From Ziziphus jujuba (lineage: Eukaryota > Streptophyta > Magnoliopsida > Rosales > Rhamnaceae), in NCBI RefSeq assembly GCF_031755915.1, contig NC_083384.1:22566001-22630000 (forward strand): DNA of 64,000 bases, in the 5' to 3' direction. A program made the translations under genes and the position numbers. Of this stretch, positions 25,139 to 36,797 are shown in pieces (positions within the stretch are counted from its first letter, which is position 1; every line of letters starts with the position of its first letter). The notes below the pieces were generated by a model. The model saw only the letters and a program-made list of their open reading frames with translations, did no database searches and was not told the origin of the DNA.

Positions 25139-26839
25139 GCAATCGGCCGCTGCCTCCTATGATTTCCTTATTTTTTCTAATTAATTTTTATCAAAGTTCT
25201 TTATTATTGAAATTATTTTGTTTTGCCACATCCCACTGAAAACAACTTCATTTTTTTCATTTCTCTAATTTTTTCTTTGTTTTTTTCTTTCTAATTATTA
25301 TATTTTTTACAATTAAAACATTTTTTTTTTTAGTTCTTAAACTTATCCTCTAGTTTCTTGTCCATTGCCATCTTTTTACACACATCAACCATAATTTCGT
25401 CTGCCTTCGAAATATTTTTTAATATTATTTTTTCGACTATTTGAAGAGAGATTCAATTTGATTATCTCTTTTCGATCAAAATGTTTTATTTTTTACATTG
25501 TCTTTCATGTGTCATTTCATTTCTTTCCACATACTTCCTAAAATATTGTTTGCATATTTATTATTTTCTATCTAGTCTAGAAGCTTAGAAATAATATTTT
25601 ATTCAAAATATCTCTACAATTTCCCAGCTGATTAGAAATGTGAAGCAAGATGAACCATTGGATGAAATCATTAGGATCAGCAACATTGACCATAATAAGT
25701 TGAAACTAGGTGACAACAGGTGATAAAAGGGATGAGATGGGACTTCGGATAGGGTTTTTTTTTTTGTTGGGGGGGGGGGGGGGGGAGAGGTATAAATAGG
25801 GAATAGCCAGTAGAAAAGTCACAAATCATAAGAGAGGGTAGAGAGAGTGGTTAATCCCAAAATAAGCTTACCAAAATGTTTTAAGGTAGGAGGACTACTG
25901 TAAGAAGAATGTACTAATTTCGAAATAATAGTTACATTATGAGAAATGCCAAAATTTAGTTCAATGAACCAATGCAGAGGAGGTTATGCCATATTCATAA
26001 TTATATGGAAAAATTTCTCTAATATAATGAATTGGAATGTTTATTGTCATACTCGTAAAATATTTGGATATGATCATCAATTTAAAGCACCAATGAATTC
26101 TTTTTGGTATTGATAATGTATTATGAATTATATTTGAAAATTAATGTATTTTAGTATTATTTGTTAAATATTCTATATTTTGATTCTAACAAATATTCTA
26201 TTTTCTTAACTTACAATAATTTTTAATATTTATGGACTATTTTATTATTATTATATTCTAATTATTGTATTTTTTTATATTATTTGACTATATTAATTAT
26301 TTCATATGTATATCTATATTCTAAATTAAATATTTATAGTTTCCATAATTTTATCGATATTTTCATCGATATCGACATTTCCATTGATATCTCCATAAAA
26401 TTATAACCTCGATATTTCTGTCGATATTGATATTTTCATCACTAGGTAGATTTCATTAAGGGTTTTCCAAAAAAAAGGTATTGGACCAAATTCCCCATTT
26501 TTTATTTACTTTATGGGCTTGCATTTTTAGATTCACTTCGTCTTTTGTGCTTTTTTAAATTAAAAAAAAATGTTATTTTTGTGTTATTTTATTTTTGTTT
26601 TATTTTTCATTTGTGTTCATTTTAAGTTTATGGTCATCTACTGGTTCTTCTTTATTGCTATATATATATATATATATATAATTATAGTTGGCTTTATTTA
26701 CAGGTGCCCATTTCCTTTGCATTACTTTTAGTTTGTTTAAGGTTGTCTTCATCTTAGATTTGTCTTGGGATCTCTACATTTCTGTTTTGATCATGATTAG
26801 TAGTCAAAAGAGAACTTTTCATTCCCATGGAGCTTTCAT

Positions 26840-27770
26840 TTTTCGAGTTTATACTCTAGAGCTATAGAGTGAGTTTTTGATTTAGGAGTCGTGCCTACTA
26901 AGTTTTCTCAAATGATAGAGACTTCGAGTTTGACTTGTTTGGTGCAGCCTCCCATTAATGATACTACTTATGTTGAAAGAATAGCTACTTTCTATGCTGG
27001 TTTTCCTACACTGAGTCCATCCATTTTCTTTCCAGCTTAGGTTATCAAGCCGGTTTTACATCTTCTATCCTGAGGTCATTAGGACCATCCTTTCTATTCC
27101 TACTCGACCTCTTTTTCCCTAAGCTCCCTCATGGTGTCTTTCCTTCTTAGAATCCATTAGAGGTCTATCATACGCTCGCTAGACACATGGTTCTCGATAT
27201 TAGAAGTCATATCGCTATCTACGACATAGGTAAGTTGGTTAAGCTTTAGAGGGTCCTGAACTTTTTCTTGTATCATAAATTTGACCTTATAAAGAACATT
27301 GGCTACATTACAATTGAGTAGGTTAGTGTCATGTATTCTTTTGCTGAGAGAGTGGACATGTATGCATGTCAGTATGTTTATCACTACATGTTCTATTTCA
27401 CTATCACTTAGTTCATTAATTTTCAGGCTCTAGTGTTTCCCATTCTGGTTTAGTGTGTTCTTACTTTTTGTGGAGACCATGATTTGAGTCCAACAAACCT
27501 TATGGCTCTCATGAAGAATAGGAGCCATAGTCACCCTCACCCAATTTCAGAGGCTCTACATAGCAAGTAGATTAATGCTAATCAGCCAGAGGATGAGAAT
27601 GATGAGCAGCTTGATGCACTTCTAGCATTGTTTTCTTAGAATGCATTAAATGGACTATTTAAATGCCTCTCTATCCACATAGATCAAGGATTGAAGTCCA
27701 TTGCTGGTCAACTTCATGGTCATCTAGACATTATGTTTGCTGATGTGGAGGTGATAGATTAACCTATCTT
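26840..27770 (+). pseudogene. Broken ORF of a plant retroelement or transposon protein, family uncertain
   Basis: Translating the plus strand gives coding-like pieces separated by stops and frame changes. They include a segment with ERIATFYAGFPTLSP near 26965-27015, a segment rich in aromatic residues near 27230-27410, and an acidic, glutamine/asparagine-rich tail near 27480-27765 containing PEDENDEQLDALLAL. The layout recalls the 'putative plant transposon protein' ORFs found in large retrotransposon derivatives, but no catalytic motif can be seen, so the family remains a guess. A polypurine tract and LTR-like sequence follow about 0.8 kb downstream on the same strand. Confidence 0.35.
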
Positions 27771-28513
27771 GACTAGCAAAGCCATTAAGATTAGATCATT
27801 ATAGAGCAGCATCAATGTCAGCAAGATCAGTGGACATATTGCTAATTTTAGACATTATATCGGTTACCATCCTCTTATGGTCAGAAGAAGGCTACAAATT
27901 AGTACATCATCCCCACTATGCCCCTCCATATTTCATTCATTCAATCCCTCTGCCAAATCATTACACATACTAATTCTTTTATATGTTCTTTTTGGGGATC
28001 ATTGAATGTATTTATGATTTAGGTTTATCATTTTCATTATGTCTACCCATGTACTTCTTTTTGTTTTAGTTATGCGTTCTCTATTTACTTTTGATTTCTA
28101 TTAGCTATTTTTTAAGTTGTTCTTTTGCTTTTTTACTTTGTTTGGCTATTTGTTTGTTTTTCTTGCTATGCTTCTTCCTTTGTCATTTCTTTGATGAAAA
28201 GGGGCAAAATTGTTGGCTTTACACATTATTGGGTGTGCATTTAGTTCTATATCATATTTAAGTTAAAGGGAATGTGTAACTTAGGGGAAGTTTACTCTTT
28301 GTTTTATTTTTGTTTATTTTATTTCTTGTGTAACTATGTGCCTTTATGTATTTCTACCACACATGCATTTTACTCATTTGTTGTTTGTAAGTATATGGAT
28401 GTTTCAATGCTTACAGAACTCCTTGATGTTTAGAATCTTAGGTTTAAGGGAGTTGTGTGTAGGTTTCAAGTACTAGGGAGCACATGTTTAGTTGGGTGAG
28501 ATTGTATTTATAA

Positions 28514-28544
<31 letters not shown>

Positions 28545-28603
28545 TTCGCTTTTATCTTATTTAAGTCAATATGTAAAAGTAATGTTTTGTCATTAAAATT
28601 GCT

Positions 28604-29690
28604 AAAGGGGAAGATTGTTGAGTCAATATTTGTATGTTGGCAAATTTTCATGAGTCAAAACACTGAGTTGTAAAGTGTCTATCTTAGTTAGTACCAAAAC
28701 GTGAAGACAAAATATCAGTCATGTATGGTAAGTGACTTAGAGATTCTATACATATATATCTACTTGGTTATACACATACAGTTTTATACTATTTTTATTT
28801 TTCACTAAGCTTTATATGTTTACCAGTTTTTATACTTTTGTTATAGTAACTTTGTTTTGATATGATTTTCACTAAATTTGTGAAAGTCAAAAATATTTAT
28901 TTTGATCAATTTTTACCTATTTTTCAAACAATGTATTATATGTTGTTCAAACAAAGTCTATCACATGTCATCCATTCAGTGGTGGATTTACATTGTTAAC
29001 AAGATTTGTATGCTTGTTTGAAAAACATCAATCATGTGTCTATTTTTCATTGCTAGATATACGTTATTTGAACAAAGTTTGTATACTGTTTAAGTAATGT
29101 CTTTACAACGTGTCAATTTCTAGTTGGATTTGAACACTTATTCGAAGAAGCTCTTATATTGTTCAAATTTAGTGAAAAGTTAAGATAGAGCTCTAAATTT
29201 CCAAATATAGTACAGATGCAATTAATAGAGATTTATCGAGCTTGAATGATTTTGGACCGTAGAAGACATCATTACATCACCTATTAGCTATCATGGACTG
29301 ATTCTATCATCATTATTTTGTTTTTCAATGGGTATTTCACTCTAAGTTACTCAAAAATAGATTTCCTTTACTTAGAGAAAAACTCATAGGTTTTGCACAT
29401 GCTTTAAAAATCCCAAAACACATGGCCTTATCATTTTGGTTGGTACTTCGGGGCTTGTTGCTGCAAGTTTGGAAGAGTGGAGCCTCTTGCGAGGTCGGTC
29501 TTGAAGACAAACCCACATGTATCCTTGAGAAAAGCAACAGGAGTGGTGGTCTAGGCTTAAGGTCACTACATCTAAAGTTAGGAGGCCAGTCACTCATTGT
29601 CAAGATAGCTTGGAGTGTCGATAACATCCCTTATACTTTAGTTAGGGTTATATGTGTGACTGTATGATACATTTTTTATTAATAGACTTT
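28604..29690 (+). repeat. Probable decayed 3' LTR with polypurine tract
   Basis: GCTAAAGGGGAAGAT (28601-28615) followed at once by TGTTGAGTC is the usual polypurine tract plus LTR start of many plant retrotransposons. The later part (29340-29660) is less AT-rich, and phrases such as GGTCGGTCTTGAAGACA and GGAGGCCAGTCACTC resemble R/U5 regions of such LTRs. No 5' partner LTR or clear 3' end could be found. ORFs on both strands at 29337-29667 are taken as LTR sequence and not genes. Confidence 0.4.
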
Positions 29691-30638
29691 TAGAATAGAA
29701 TTGCTTACTAGCACCCTTGGTATTTATATATATAGTTCACATACAAAACTATGTCTTTTTTTTTTTTTTCGTTCATCTTATTTTTTTCCACTTTAGTCTT
29801 TACTTTACCTGTTGTGAGAGAATTGAATTGTCATTTCTGTACATTTTTACAATTTCATATTTTGCTTGTGGGAGGACTAGTCCTCATTATTTACTTATTG
29901 CATTTATATTTTTATTTGTGGGAGGATTGAATCTTTGATTATTTGTAGCTTGAAGGCATGGAGATGGTATGAAGAAGGCTTAGGCTCGTGCTATTACTTT
30001 TATTTCAGTCAACTAAAAGAAGCTCAAGCCATCTAAAAAGCCTATTCAACTCCTATTTTAGTTTTTTTTTGGGAACTTAAAATGGTAATAATGAGATATT
30101 TTTGCCTGACTTTAATTCATAAAAAGAGGTGAAATAGTGTTAACACCCCCAACAAAAAAGAAAGAATTAACTGTGCCATGTAGATCACATGACAATGGAG
30201 TTGTTACTTTTTTTTGGGAATTGTTTATAATTCTCAAATATTGCTGAGAAAATGTAATCTTGACTCAAAATTTTATAAGCTAAGGCTCAGCCTTTATAGT
30301 GGCTGTATACACTCCCTCATGGAACTGTTGTAAAAGGAGTAGTGAATTTTATTATATCTTAAGCAATGTCAAGTGAAGAAAAATCTTTCTTGTATATGAC
30401 TTCACAAATTGTGTATAATAGATGGCTCTGTGTATGAATCAACATGTTTTCAGCTTGATACTAGACATGTTGTTGTTTTTCTTGTACTTTATTATTGACT
30501 TCACTGATCGAGTGGGCACAACCTAACTTATGTCTAATGGTCCAATCTTCATATTTTTAGCTTAACTCTCAATAAATAACTCCAAATATTCTCCTAAATT
30601 TCAACTTTAAGCAAATACTCTTCAAAACCTTAATTGGC
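29691..30638. other. Non-coding flank of the copia element
   Basis: No gene is seen. It contains a short internal duplication around GTGGGAGGACTAGTC / GTGGGAGGATTGAATC (29869-29935). GCTTT at 30639-30643 is the left target duplication of the copia insertion. Confidence 0.5.
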
Positions 30639-30643
30639 GCTTT

Positions 30644-31650
30644 TGTTGAAGTGTGGCAATTTTGCCACTTGATGGTGCATGCATTACCCGGCTAGCATGC
30701 ACACCTTAGTATCACCTTCTTTCTTTTATGAGTTTATATTTTCCTGTATGTTTTTAAAGGTATATTTTGATGATATTTTGTACCTAAATTATTTATACAA
30801 AAGCATAGGCAAAACTATGCACATTATGCTTGAAATGCCTATGATGCTAGATTCATAATTTCCAGCAATATAAATCCACTATTTGTGTTATATCTCAGGC
30901 TGAAAAAAGATTTTTGGGCTGAAATTTTGAGAGATGTCTACATACATATATAGAAGACTATTGTCCAAATTTTAGGTTAAAACAACATGGGGAAGTTCAT
31001 TTTCTATTCCAAACAGGTTGCTATATCTGATGGGCCCAGTGTGTAGAGTTTGGATCAATTTTGGAGCTATTTGGCCCATAATCCAATTCCAGAACATTAT
31101 TATCTCATGAAACAATATTTCTTAATGAAAAAAGATGCTTCAAACTGCGTTTTGTAAGCAAATACAAAGGGGAACTAAGTAGGTGAAGTTAGTTTGGTTG
31201 TTCCCAAACTAGTTAAACAATAGGAACTTAGTTCAAATCATGTGCCACTTTTTGCTATATTTGGAATAGATATGTTGCAGATGGTTTCTATCTCTTTTAT
31301 GTATGAAAATTTAGGTGTTGACCATTTTATTTTTTAAATTTGAAATGCTTTACTCATTTTGTAAGCTCACATGCTTGGCATGTGTGAACTAGTTGTAATT
31401 TCATGCTTATATTGTTGAATGAATGAGATGGCTGAATATCTAAGCCTCATTTTCAAAAACCAATGTGTTCTCCTTCTCCTTCTCTCTTCTTCAACATCTT
31501 AGAATAGGAACCTAGAAACTAGAAAACACCATAACCAAAGCTTAAAAACATAACTCAGACACAGCTATTCTTAAGAGCATCACCAAAAGCTTGCTTGTTG
31601 CTAACACTTCAAGCTAGCTTGCTCTTGGTCATAACCTTCTCACCCCAATA
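30644..31650 (+). repeat. Copia 5' LTR
   Basis: It starts TGTTGAAGTGTGG and ends CACCCCAATA. The matching end of the right LTR is CACCCCAACA, so the terminal CA has mutated to TA here. The 1007-bp repeat matches 35754-36792 along its whole length, with small indels (for example a short insertion near 35869 in the right copy). The LTR should carry the promoter and polyadenylation signals, but I cannot place them with certainty. Confidence 0.95.
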
Positions 31651-31653
31651 AAG

Positions 31654-31669
31654 TGGTATTAGAGCAAGG
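31654..31669 (+). other. Primer-binding site (initiator tRNA-Met type)
   Basis: TGGTATTAGAGCAAGG lies 3 bp after the 5' LTR. It matches the plant copia consensus complementary to the 3' end of initiator methionine tRNA except for one C-to-T change (TATTAG instead of TATCAG). Minus-strand DNA synthesis would be primed here. Confidence 0.9.
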
Positions 31670-31706
31670 TATATTTGTGTGAGATTTATGAGGTTTTTAG
31701 GCTGGT

Positions 31707-33143
31707 TTGTTCTTTAAGAGTGAAGAGACACTTGAAAGCACAAATATATTTTCATATTCCTTCATACTTGAGAGTAACATTCACATAGCTTCTTCAAGTT
31801 TTTCATCTCCTTCTCCTCCTATCTTCAATGGGGAGAACTACAATATTTTGAGTATCAAGACACAAGCCTACTTGAAGGCTTATGGTCTTTGGGAGGTCAC
31901 CATAAATCCCCAAGAACTCGAGCCTTTAAGACAAGGAGCAACGGTAAACCAAATCAAACACCATGAAAAGGAATTGGCTAAAGGTTTCAAGGCTCTCACT
32001 ATCATTCATTCTTGTATTAGTGACACCATTTTCACAAGGATAATGGCATGTGAGAGTACTAAAGAAGCTTGGGACAAACTTCAAGATGAGTTTCAAGGGA
32101 GTGCACGGATAAGGCAAATACAAATCCTTAACCTAAGGAGGGAGTTTGAGACTATCAAGATGAAAGACAAAGGAACGGTTAAGGAGTTCAGCACAAGGCT
32201 CCTTAATATGGTGAATCAAATTCGGGTGCTAGGTGAAATATTGAATGACCAACGGATTGTGGAGAAGGTGTTGGTCTCCTTCAAGCCAAAATATCTTCAT
32301 TGGAGGAGTCAAGGAACCTAAATGAAATTTCCTTGACTGAGTTGGTGAATGCCTTTGCAAGCTAAGGAGCAAAGGAGGAGGATTAGATATGAAGAATCAA
32401 TGGAGGTTGCATTTGTGTATAAACAACATCAAAAGACACAAAATCAAAAGAAGAACAAGCTGAAGGTCATAAAAGAGAAAGGTGAAACTAGAAAACCCGA
32501 GAGGAAGTCCTATGAACCTTGTCATTATTGCAAGAAGAAATGTCATAATCCAAGAAGGTGTTGGTGGAGGCCGGATGTATTTTGCCATAAATGCCAACAA
32601 AAGGGTCATGTGAAGAGAATATGCAAGGCTAAAAAGAAGGACAAGCAACAACAAGCAAATATTGTTAAAGATAATGCGAGTGATGGTGAATCCGAAGAGT
32701 TATTTGCTGCTACATGTCTTAGTAGTATCAAGAATGATGAAGGATGGATCATTGATAGTAGAGCAACACACCATATCTCTCATAAGCATGAGTGGTTCAC
32801 AAACTTGGATAGGAGCAGCCATAACAAAGTTAAAATTGGAAATGAAGCCTTGATGGAAGTGAAAGGAAAAGGAGATATGGTGATACACACCACCAAAGGT
32901 ATCAAAATTATCCATGATGTTTTCTATGTACCTTCTTTGTGTGAGAACTTGCTTAGTGTAGGTCAAATGCTTGAGAACAAATATGCATTACATTTCTCAA
33001 ACATGACATGGACTATCGTCGATCCTCATGGAAATGAATTGATGTGTGTTGGAATGCAGAACAAGAATTTTAGGTTGAATATGCATGAAAATGGTGCATT
33101 GGTTGCTTTGAACACCAAAGTTGAGAACACCTCTCAATTTTAG
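31707..33143 (+). pseudogene. Copia gag and protease region, broken
   Basis: The gag core runs 31785-32290. The expected start codon reads ATA (31785-31787), so the open frame only extends upstream from a TTG. It includes the typical PPIFNGENY opening and the TKEAWDKL segment. A frameshift occurs near 32285, and a second indel near 32352 restores the original frame. Two CX2CX4HX4C zinc knuckles follow (CHYC...H...C near 32519-32560, CHKC...H...C near 32583-32625), which bind genomic RNA. The protease motif near 32745-32770 reads IIDSRATHH; the D-S-G triad has become D-S-R, which should destroy activity. The frame stops at TAG (33141-33143) just before the integrase zinc finger. Confidence 0.93.
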
Positions 33144-33884
33144 CATAAAATACTAGGCCATGCTAGCTTTAAGTCATTGGTAGGTACACATGAACTTGGT
33201 AGAGACATGCCATTGGTGGAGAAGTAAGAACATATGTGTGAAGTGTGTCAAAAAGGAAAGCATACTTGGAAAGCATTTCAATCTAATTCTTGGAGATCAA
33301 AGGAGAAGCTAGGACTTATAAATTTAGATATTTATGGTTCTATGAGTATTCCACCCTTAAATGGCAGCAAGTATTTTATAAGTTGTATTGATGATTACTC
33401 AAGAATGTGTTGGGTGTATATCCTTGAAAGAAAGTCACAAGTTTTGGAGAAGTTTGTAGAATTTATAAAGTTAGTGCAAAATCAATCTGGTTGCACTATA
33501 AAGGTGTTAAGGACAGACAATGGTGGGGAATACACATATGAGGCTTTTAAACAACTTTGTAAGGATCATGGTATAGTTCATCAATTCACTACACCATACA
33601 CACCACAACAAAATGGTGTATGTGAAAGGAAGAATCGTACCATCATGGATATGGCTAGATGTTTGTTGTTTGAAAGTGGCTTGCCAAATAACTTTTGGGC
33701 TGAAGGAGTTAATACATCCATCTACATCCAAAATAGGCTTTATTCCAAGTCTCTGAGGAGTAAAACCCTATTTCAGCTTTGGTTTGGTTATAAGTCTTCT
33801 CTTAACCATCTAAGGGTATTTAGAAGTATTTGTTACATTCTAGTACCACAACAGAATAGAGAAAAGCTTGATGAAAGGTCATAA
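33144..33884 (+). pseudogene. Copia integrase
   Basis: The integrase inserts the cDNA into the genome. The HHCC zinc-binding part is HKILGH, then CEVCQKGKH (33234-33260), with a stop (TAA at 33225-33227) between the two halves. The catalytic core keeps all three acidic residues: D in NLDIYGS (about 33320), D in RTDNGGEY (about 33515) and E in NGVCERKNRT (about 33622), with exactly 35 residues between the second D and the E, as in the DD(35)E family. The longest open piece is 33234-33884 and ends in a TAA that replaces a glutamine-like codon. Its C-terminal part continues for about 100 bp beyond that stop. Confidence 0.93.
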
Positions 33885-34223
33885 GTTCGTGTCTTGGTTG
33901 GCTGTAGTGATGTGACCAAGGGATATAGGGTGTACAACTTAGAAACCAAGAAACTTGTGATTAGTAGAGATGTGAAAAGTTGATGAGGAAAATGAGTTTG
34001 TAGTAAGGATGAGTTGGTTAGTATGGATGAAGACAATTGGCTTGAAGCTCATGATAAGGATAAGGAATAAGGAAATAATGAAAGTGCTGCCCATGATGCT
34101 GAATATGATGAGAATGAGCTAGAAATCTCCATAGGGGCTAATTTGGAGATTGATGATGGTGTGAGAGGCACAAGACCTCTTAATGAGATTTATGAAAGGT
34201 GTAATGTAGCATTGAGTAATCCA

Positions 34224-35690
34224 ATCAATATCCAAGAAGCTATCACAAGAAAGAAGTGGAGATAAGTCATGCAAGATGAAATCAATGTGATAAACAAGAA
34301 TGATACTTGGAGGTTGTTAACATAACCAAAGGGAAAGAATGCTATTGGGATGAAGTGGATCTTTAGGAATAAGTACAATTCGGATGGGTCCATAAACAAG
34401 CACAAGACAAGGCTTGTTGTCAAAGAATATACACAACAAGACGGTGTGGATTATGAATAGACTTTTTCACCGATTGCAAGGATGGAAACCATAAGACTTC
34501 TCTTTGCAATTTCGGCACAAAAGTCTTGGAAAGTATATCACCTTGATGTGAAGTCGGCCTCCTTGAATGGAGTATTGAAGGAGGAGGTCTATGTTATACA
34601 ACTCGAAGGTTTTGTGAAGAAAGGAAGTGAAGAGAAGCTATACAAGCTACACAAGGACTTGTACGACCTTAAACAAGCTCCTAGGGCATAGTATGCCAAG
34701 ATAGATGGTTTTTTAACAAAGCATGGATTTAGGAGGAGTACTAATGAGCATACATTATATATTAGGACTCATGGTTGCATGGTATTGGTGTCTCTTTATG
34801 TTGATGACCTCCTAGTGACCAGTGGTAATGAGAAAGGAGTGAGCAATTTCAAAAGTGAGTTAGAATTGAGCTTTGAGATGTTTAGCCTTGGAGAAATGAA
34901 ATACTTTCTTAGAATTGAAGTTGTCCAATCATCCAAGGGCATCTTCATATCTCAAGAAAGCTATGTGAAGGAGTTGCTTAACAAGTTTGAGATGGAGGAA
35001 TGTAATAGTGTTGGCACACTTATGAATGAAAGCACTAAGTTGGTAAAGGATGATGATTCTCCAAAGGTAAATCCTTCCATCTATAGAAGTTTGATTGGTA
35101 GCCTTTTATACGTATGCTCTACTAGACTAGATATCATGTTTAGTGTGGCTGTTTTGTCAAGATTTATGCATAGTCCATCACAAAATCATCTTATTTGTGC
35201 AAAAAGAGTACTAAGGTATTTGAAAGGTACTAGTGATTTTGGTATATGGTACAAGGATGACATGAATGAAGCTTTGCTTGGTTATAGTGATAGTTATTAG
35301 GCTGGTTCTTTGGATGATAGCAAGAGCACATTGGGCTACATTTACACTCTTGGAAATGGTCATTTCTCATGGAATTCCAAGAAGCAACAAACGGTTGCAC
35401 AAAGCACTGCTGAAGCCGAGTATATTGCTTGCTCAAGTTGTGCTAATCAAAGTATTTAGTTTAGGAAATTATTGGAGGACTTGAGCTTGAAGTAAGAGGA
35501 ATCCATGGTAATATTGTGTGACAATACTTAAACAATAGCAATTGCACAAAATCCAGTCCAATATGGGAGGACTAAGCACATACCCGTCAAGTATCATTCC
35601 TTAAAGGAATTTGAAGTAAGTGGTGAAATGAAGTTGGAGTATGTGACTTCCGAGGAGAACTTAGTGGATATCTTCCCCAAACCATTTAGA
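34224..35690 (+). pseudogene. Copia reverse transcriptase and RNase H, broken by stops
   Basis: The RT begins near 34230 (QEAITRKKW) and carries the copia markers KWIFRNKYN, LDVKSAFLNG-like (here LDVKSASLNG, 34546-34575), LKQAPRA (34665-34690), the catalytic box LYVDDLL (34794-34815) and the YLKGT block (35215-35230). The RNase H domain follows with STLGYI, STAEAEYIA (35402-35430) and a CDNT active-site segment (35515-35530). In-frame stops occur near 34265, 34325, 34458, 34689-34691, 35298-35300, 35457, 35493 and 35529. Those at 34689, 35298 and 35457 are TAG where related elements have tryptophan. The YVDD box itself is intact. Confidence 0.94.
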
Positions 35691-35744
35691 AAGAAGAGAT
35701 TTGAGATATTGAGAGCACTTCTCAATGTCTCATACAAAATTGCC

Positions 35745-35753
35745 AAGGAGGAG
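35745..35753 (+). other. Copia polypurine tract
   Basis: AAGGAGGAG lies directly before the 3' LTR. It is the RNase-H-resistant primer for plus-strand DNA synthesis. Its junction with the LTR fixes the LTR start at 35754. Confidence 0.8.
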
Positions 35754-36792
35754 TATTGAAGTGTGGCAATTTTGCTACTTGATGGTGCATGCATTACCCT
35801 GCTAGCATGCACACCTTGGTATCACCATCTTTCTTTTATGAGTTTATATTTTCTTGTATGTTCTTAATTGATGCAAGGTATATTTTGATTATATTTTGTG
35901 CCTAAGTTATTTATGCAAAAGCATAGGCACAACTACGCATAAAAGAGTAGGAGCATTATGCCTGAAATGCCTATGGTGTTAGATTCATAATTTCCAGAAA
36001 TAAAGGTCCACTGTTTGTGTTATATCTCAGGCTAAAAAAGGAGTTTTGGTCTAAAAATTTTGAGGTATGTCTACAGACATATAGAGAAGACTATGATCCA
36101 AATTTTAGATTAAAATGACATGAATAAGAGCATTTTCTATTCCAAACAGATTGTTGTATCTGATGGGCCCGGTGTGCAGAGTTTTGGACCAATTTTGGAG
36201 CTATTTGACCCATGATCCAGTTTCAGAACATTCCTATCTTATGGCACAATATTTATTGATGACCAAAGATGCTTCAAACTGAGTTTTATAAGCAGATACA
36301 AAGGGGAACTAAGTAGGTAAAGCTAGTTTTATTGTTTACCCAAACTAGTTAGACAATAGGAACTTAGTTCAAACCATGTGCTACTTTTTGCTATATTTGG
36401 AATAGATATGTTGCAGATGGTTTCTACCTCTTTTGGGTATGAAAATTTAGGTGTTGATCATTTTATTTTTTAAGTTTTAAATGCTTTACTCATTTTGTAA
36501 GCTCACATGCTTGGCATGTGTGAACGAGTTGTAATGTTATGCTTATATTGTTGAATGAATGAGATGGCTGAATATCTAAGCCTCATTTTTAAAAACCAAT
36601 GTGTTCTCCTTCTCCTTCTCTCTTCTTCAACATTTTAGAACACTCTAGGAATCCTAAAAATCAGAAAACACCATAACCAAAACCTAAAAATACAACTCAC
36701 ATACAACCATTCCCAAGAGCATTACCAAAAGCTTACTTGTTGCTAACACTTCAAGTTAGCTTGCTTTTGGTCATAACCTTCTCACCCCAACA
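35754..36792 (+). repeat. Copia 3' LTR
   Basis: Starts TATTGAAGTGTGG (the terminal TG mutated to TA) and ends CTCACCCCAACA. It is 1039 bp, slightly longer than the 5' LTR because of small insertions. It is followed by the right target duplication GCTTT at 36793-36797. Confidence 0.95.
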
Positions 36793-36797
36793 GCTTT

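Larger units (their letters stand above)
22477..26496. mobile_element. Decayed MULE-like element holding solo LTR C and a possible host-gene fragment
   Basis: The ends GGGGAATTTGATCCAATACC (22477) and GGTATTGGACCAAATTCCCC (ending 26496) are complementary at 19 of 20 positions, and weaker similarity extends about 25 bp further in. The flanking 9 bp (TTTCTTTAT at 22468-22476, ATTTTTTAT at 26497-26505) agree at 7 of 9 positions, consistent with an aged Mutator-type 9-bp duplication in a T-rich target. There is no transposase. The interior has related inverted segments rich in GAAATATCGATG-like words near 23540-23670 and 26330-26450, a GC-richer ORF at 23021-23275 with no known domain, and the fragment at 24973-25138. 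Boundaries are less certain than for the first MULE. Confidence 0.55.
30644..36792 (+). mobile_element. Ty1/copia LTR retrotransposon, structurally complete but inactivated
   Basis: A 6149-bp element with two LTRs of about 1 kb, a 5-bp target duplication GCTTT (30639-30643 and 36793-36797), a primer-binding site, a polypurine tract, and the copia order gag - protease - integrase - RT/RNase H on the plus strand. The outer termini form TGTTG...CAACA. Visible inactivating changes are a lost gag start (ATA where ATG is expected), two indels in gag, a changed protease active site, and at least eight nonsense codons, several of them TAG where the family has tryptophan. The LTRs differ at about 6 of the first 107 aligned positions, so the insertion is old. 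Confidence 0.96.

Noticed and set aside
29337..29667. Overlapping ORFs on both strands of 70-96 codons
   Set aside because: They lie in LTR-like sequence, overlap on opposite strands and have no known motifs.
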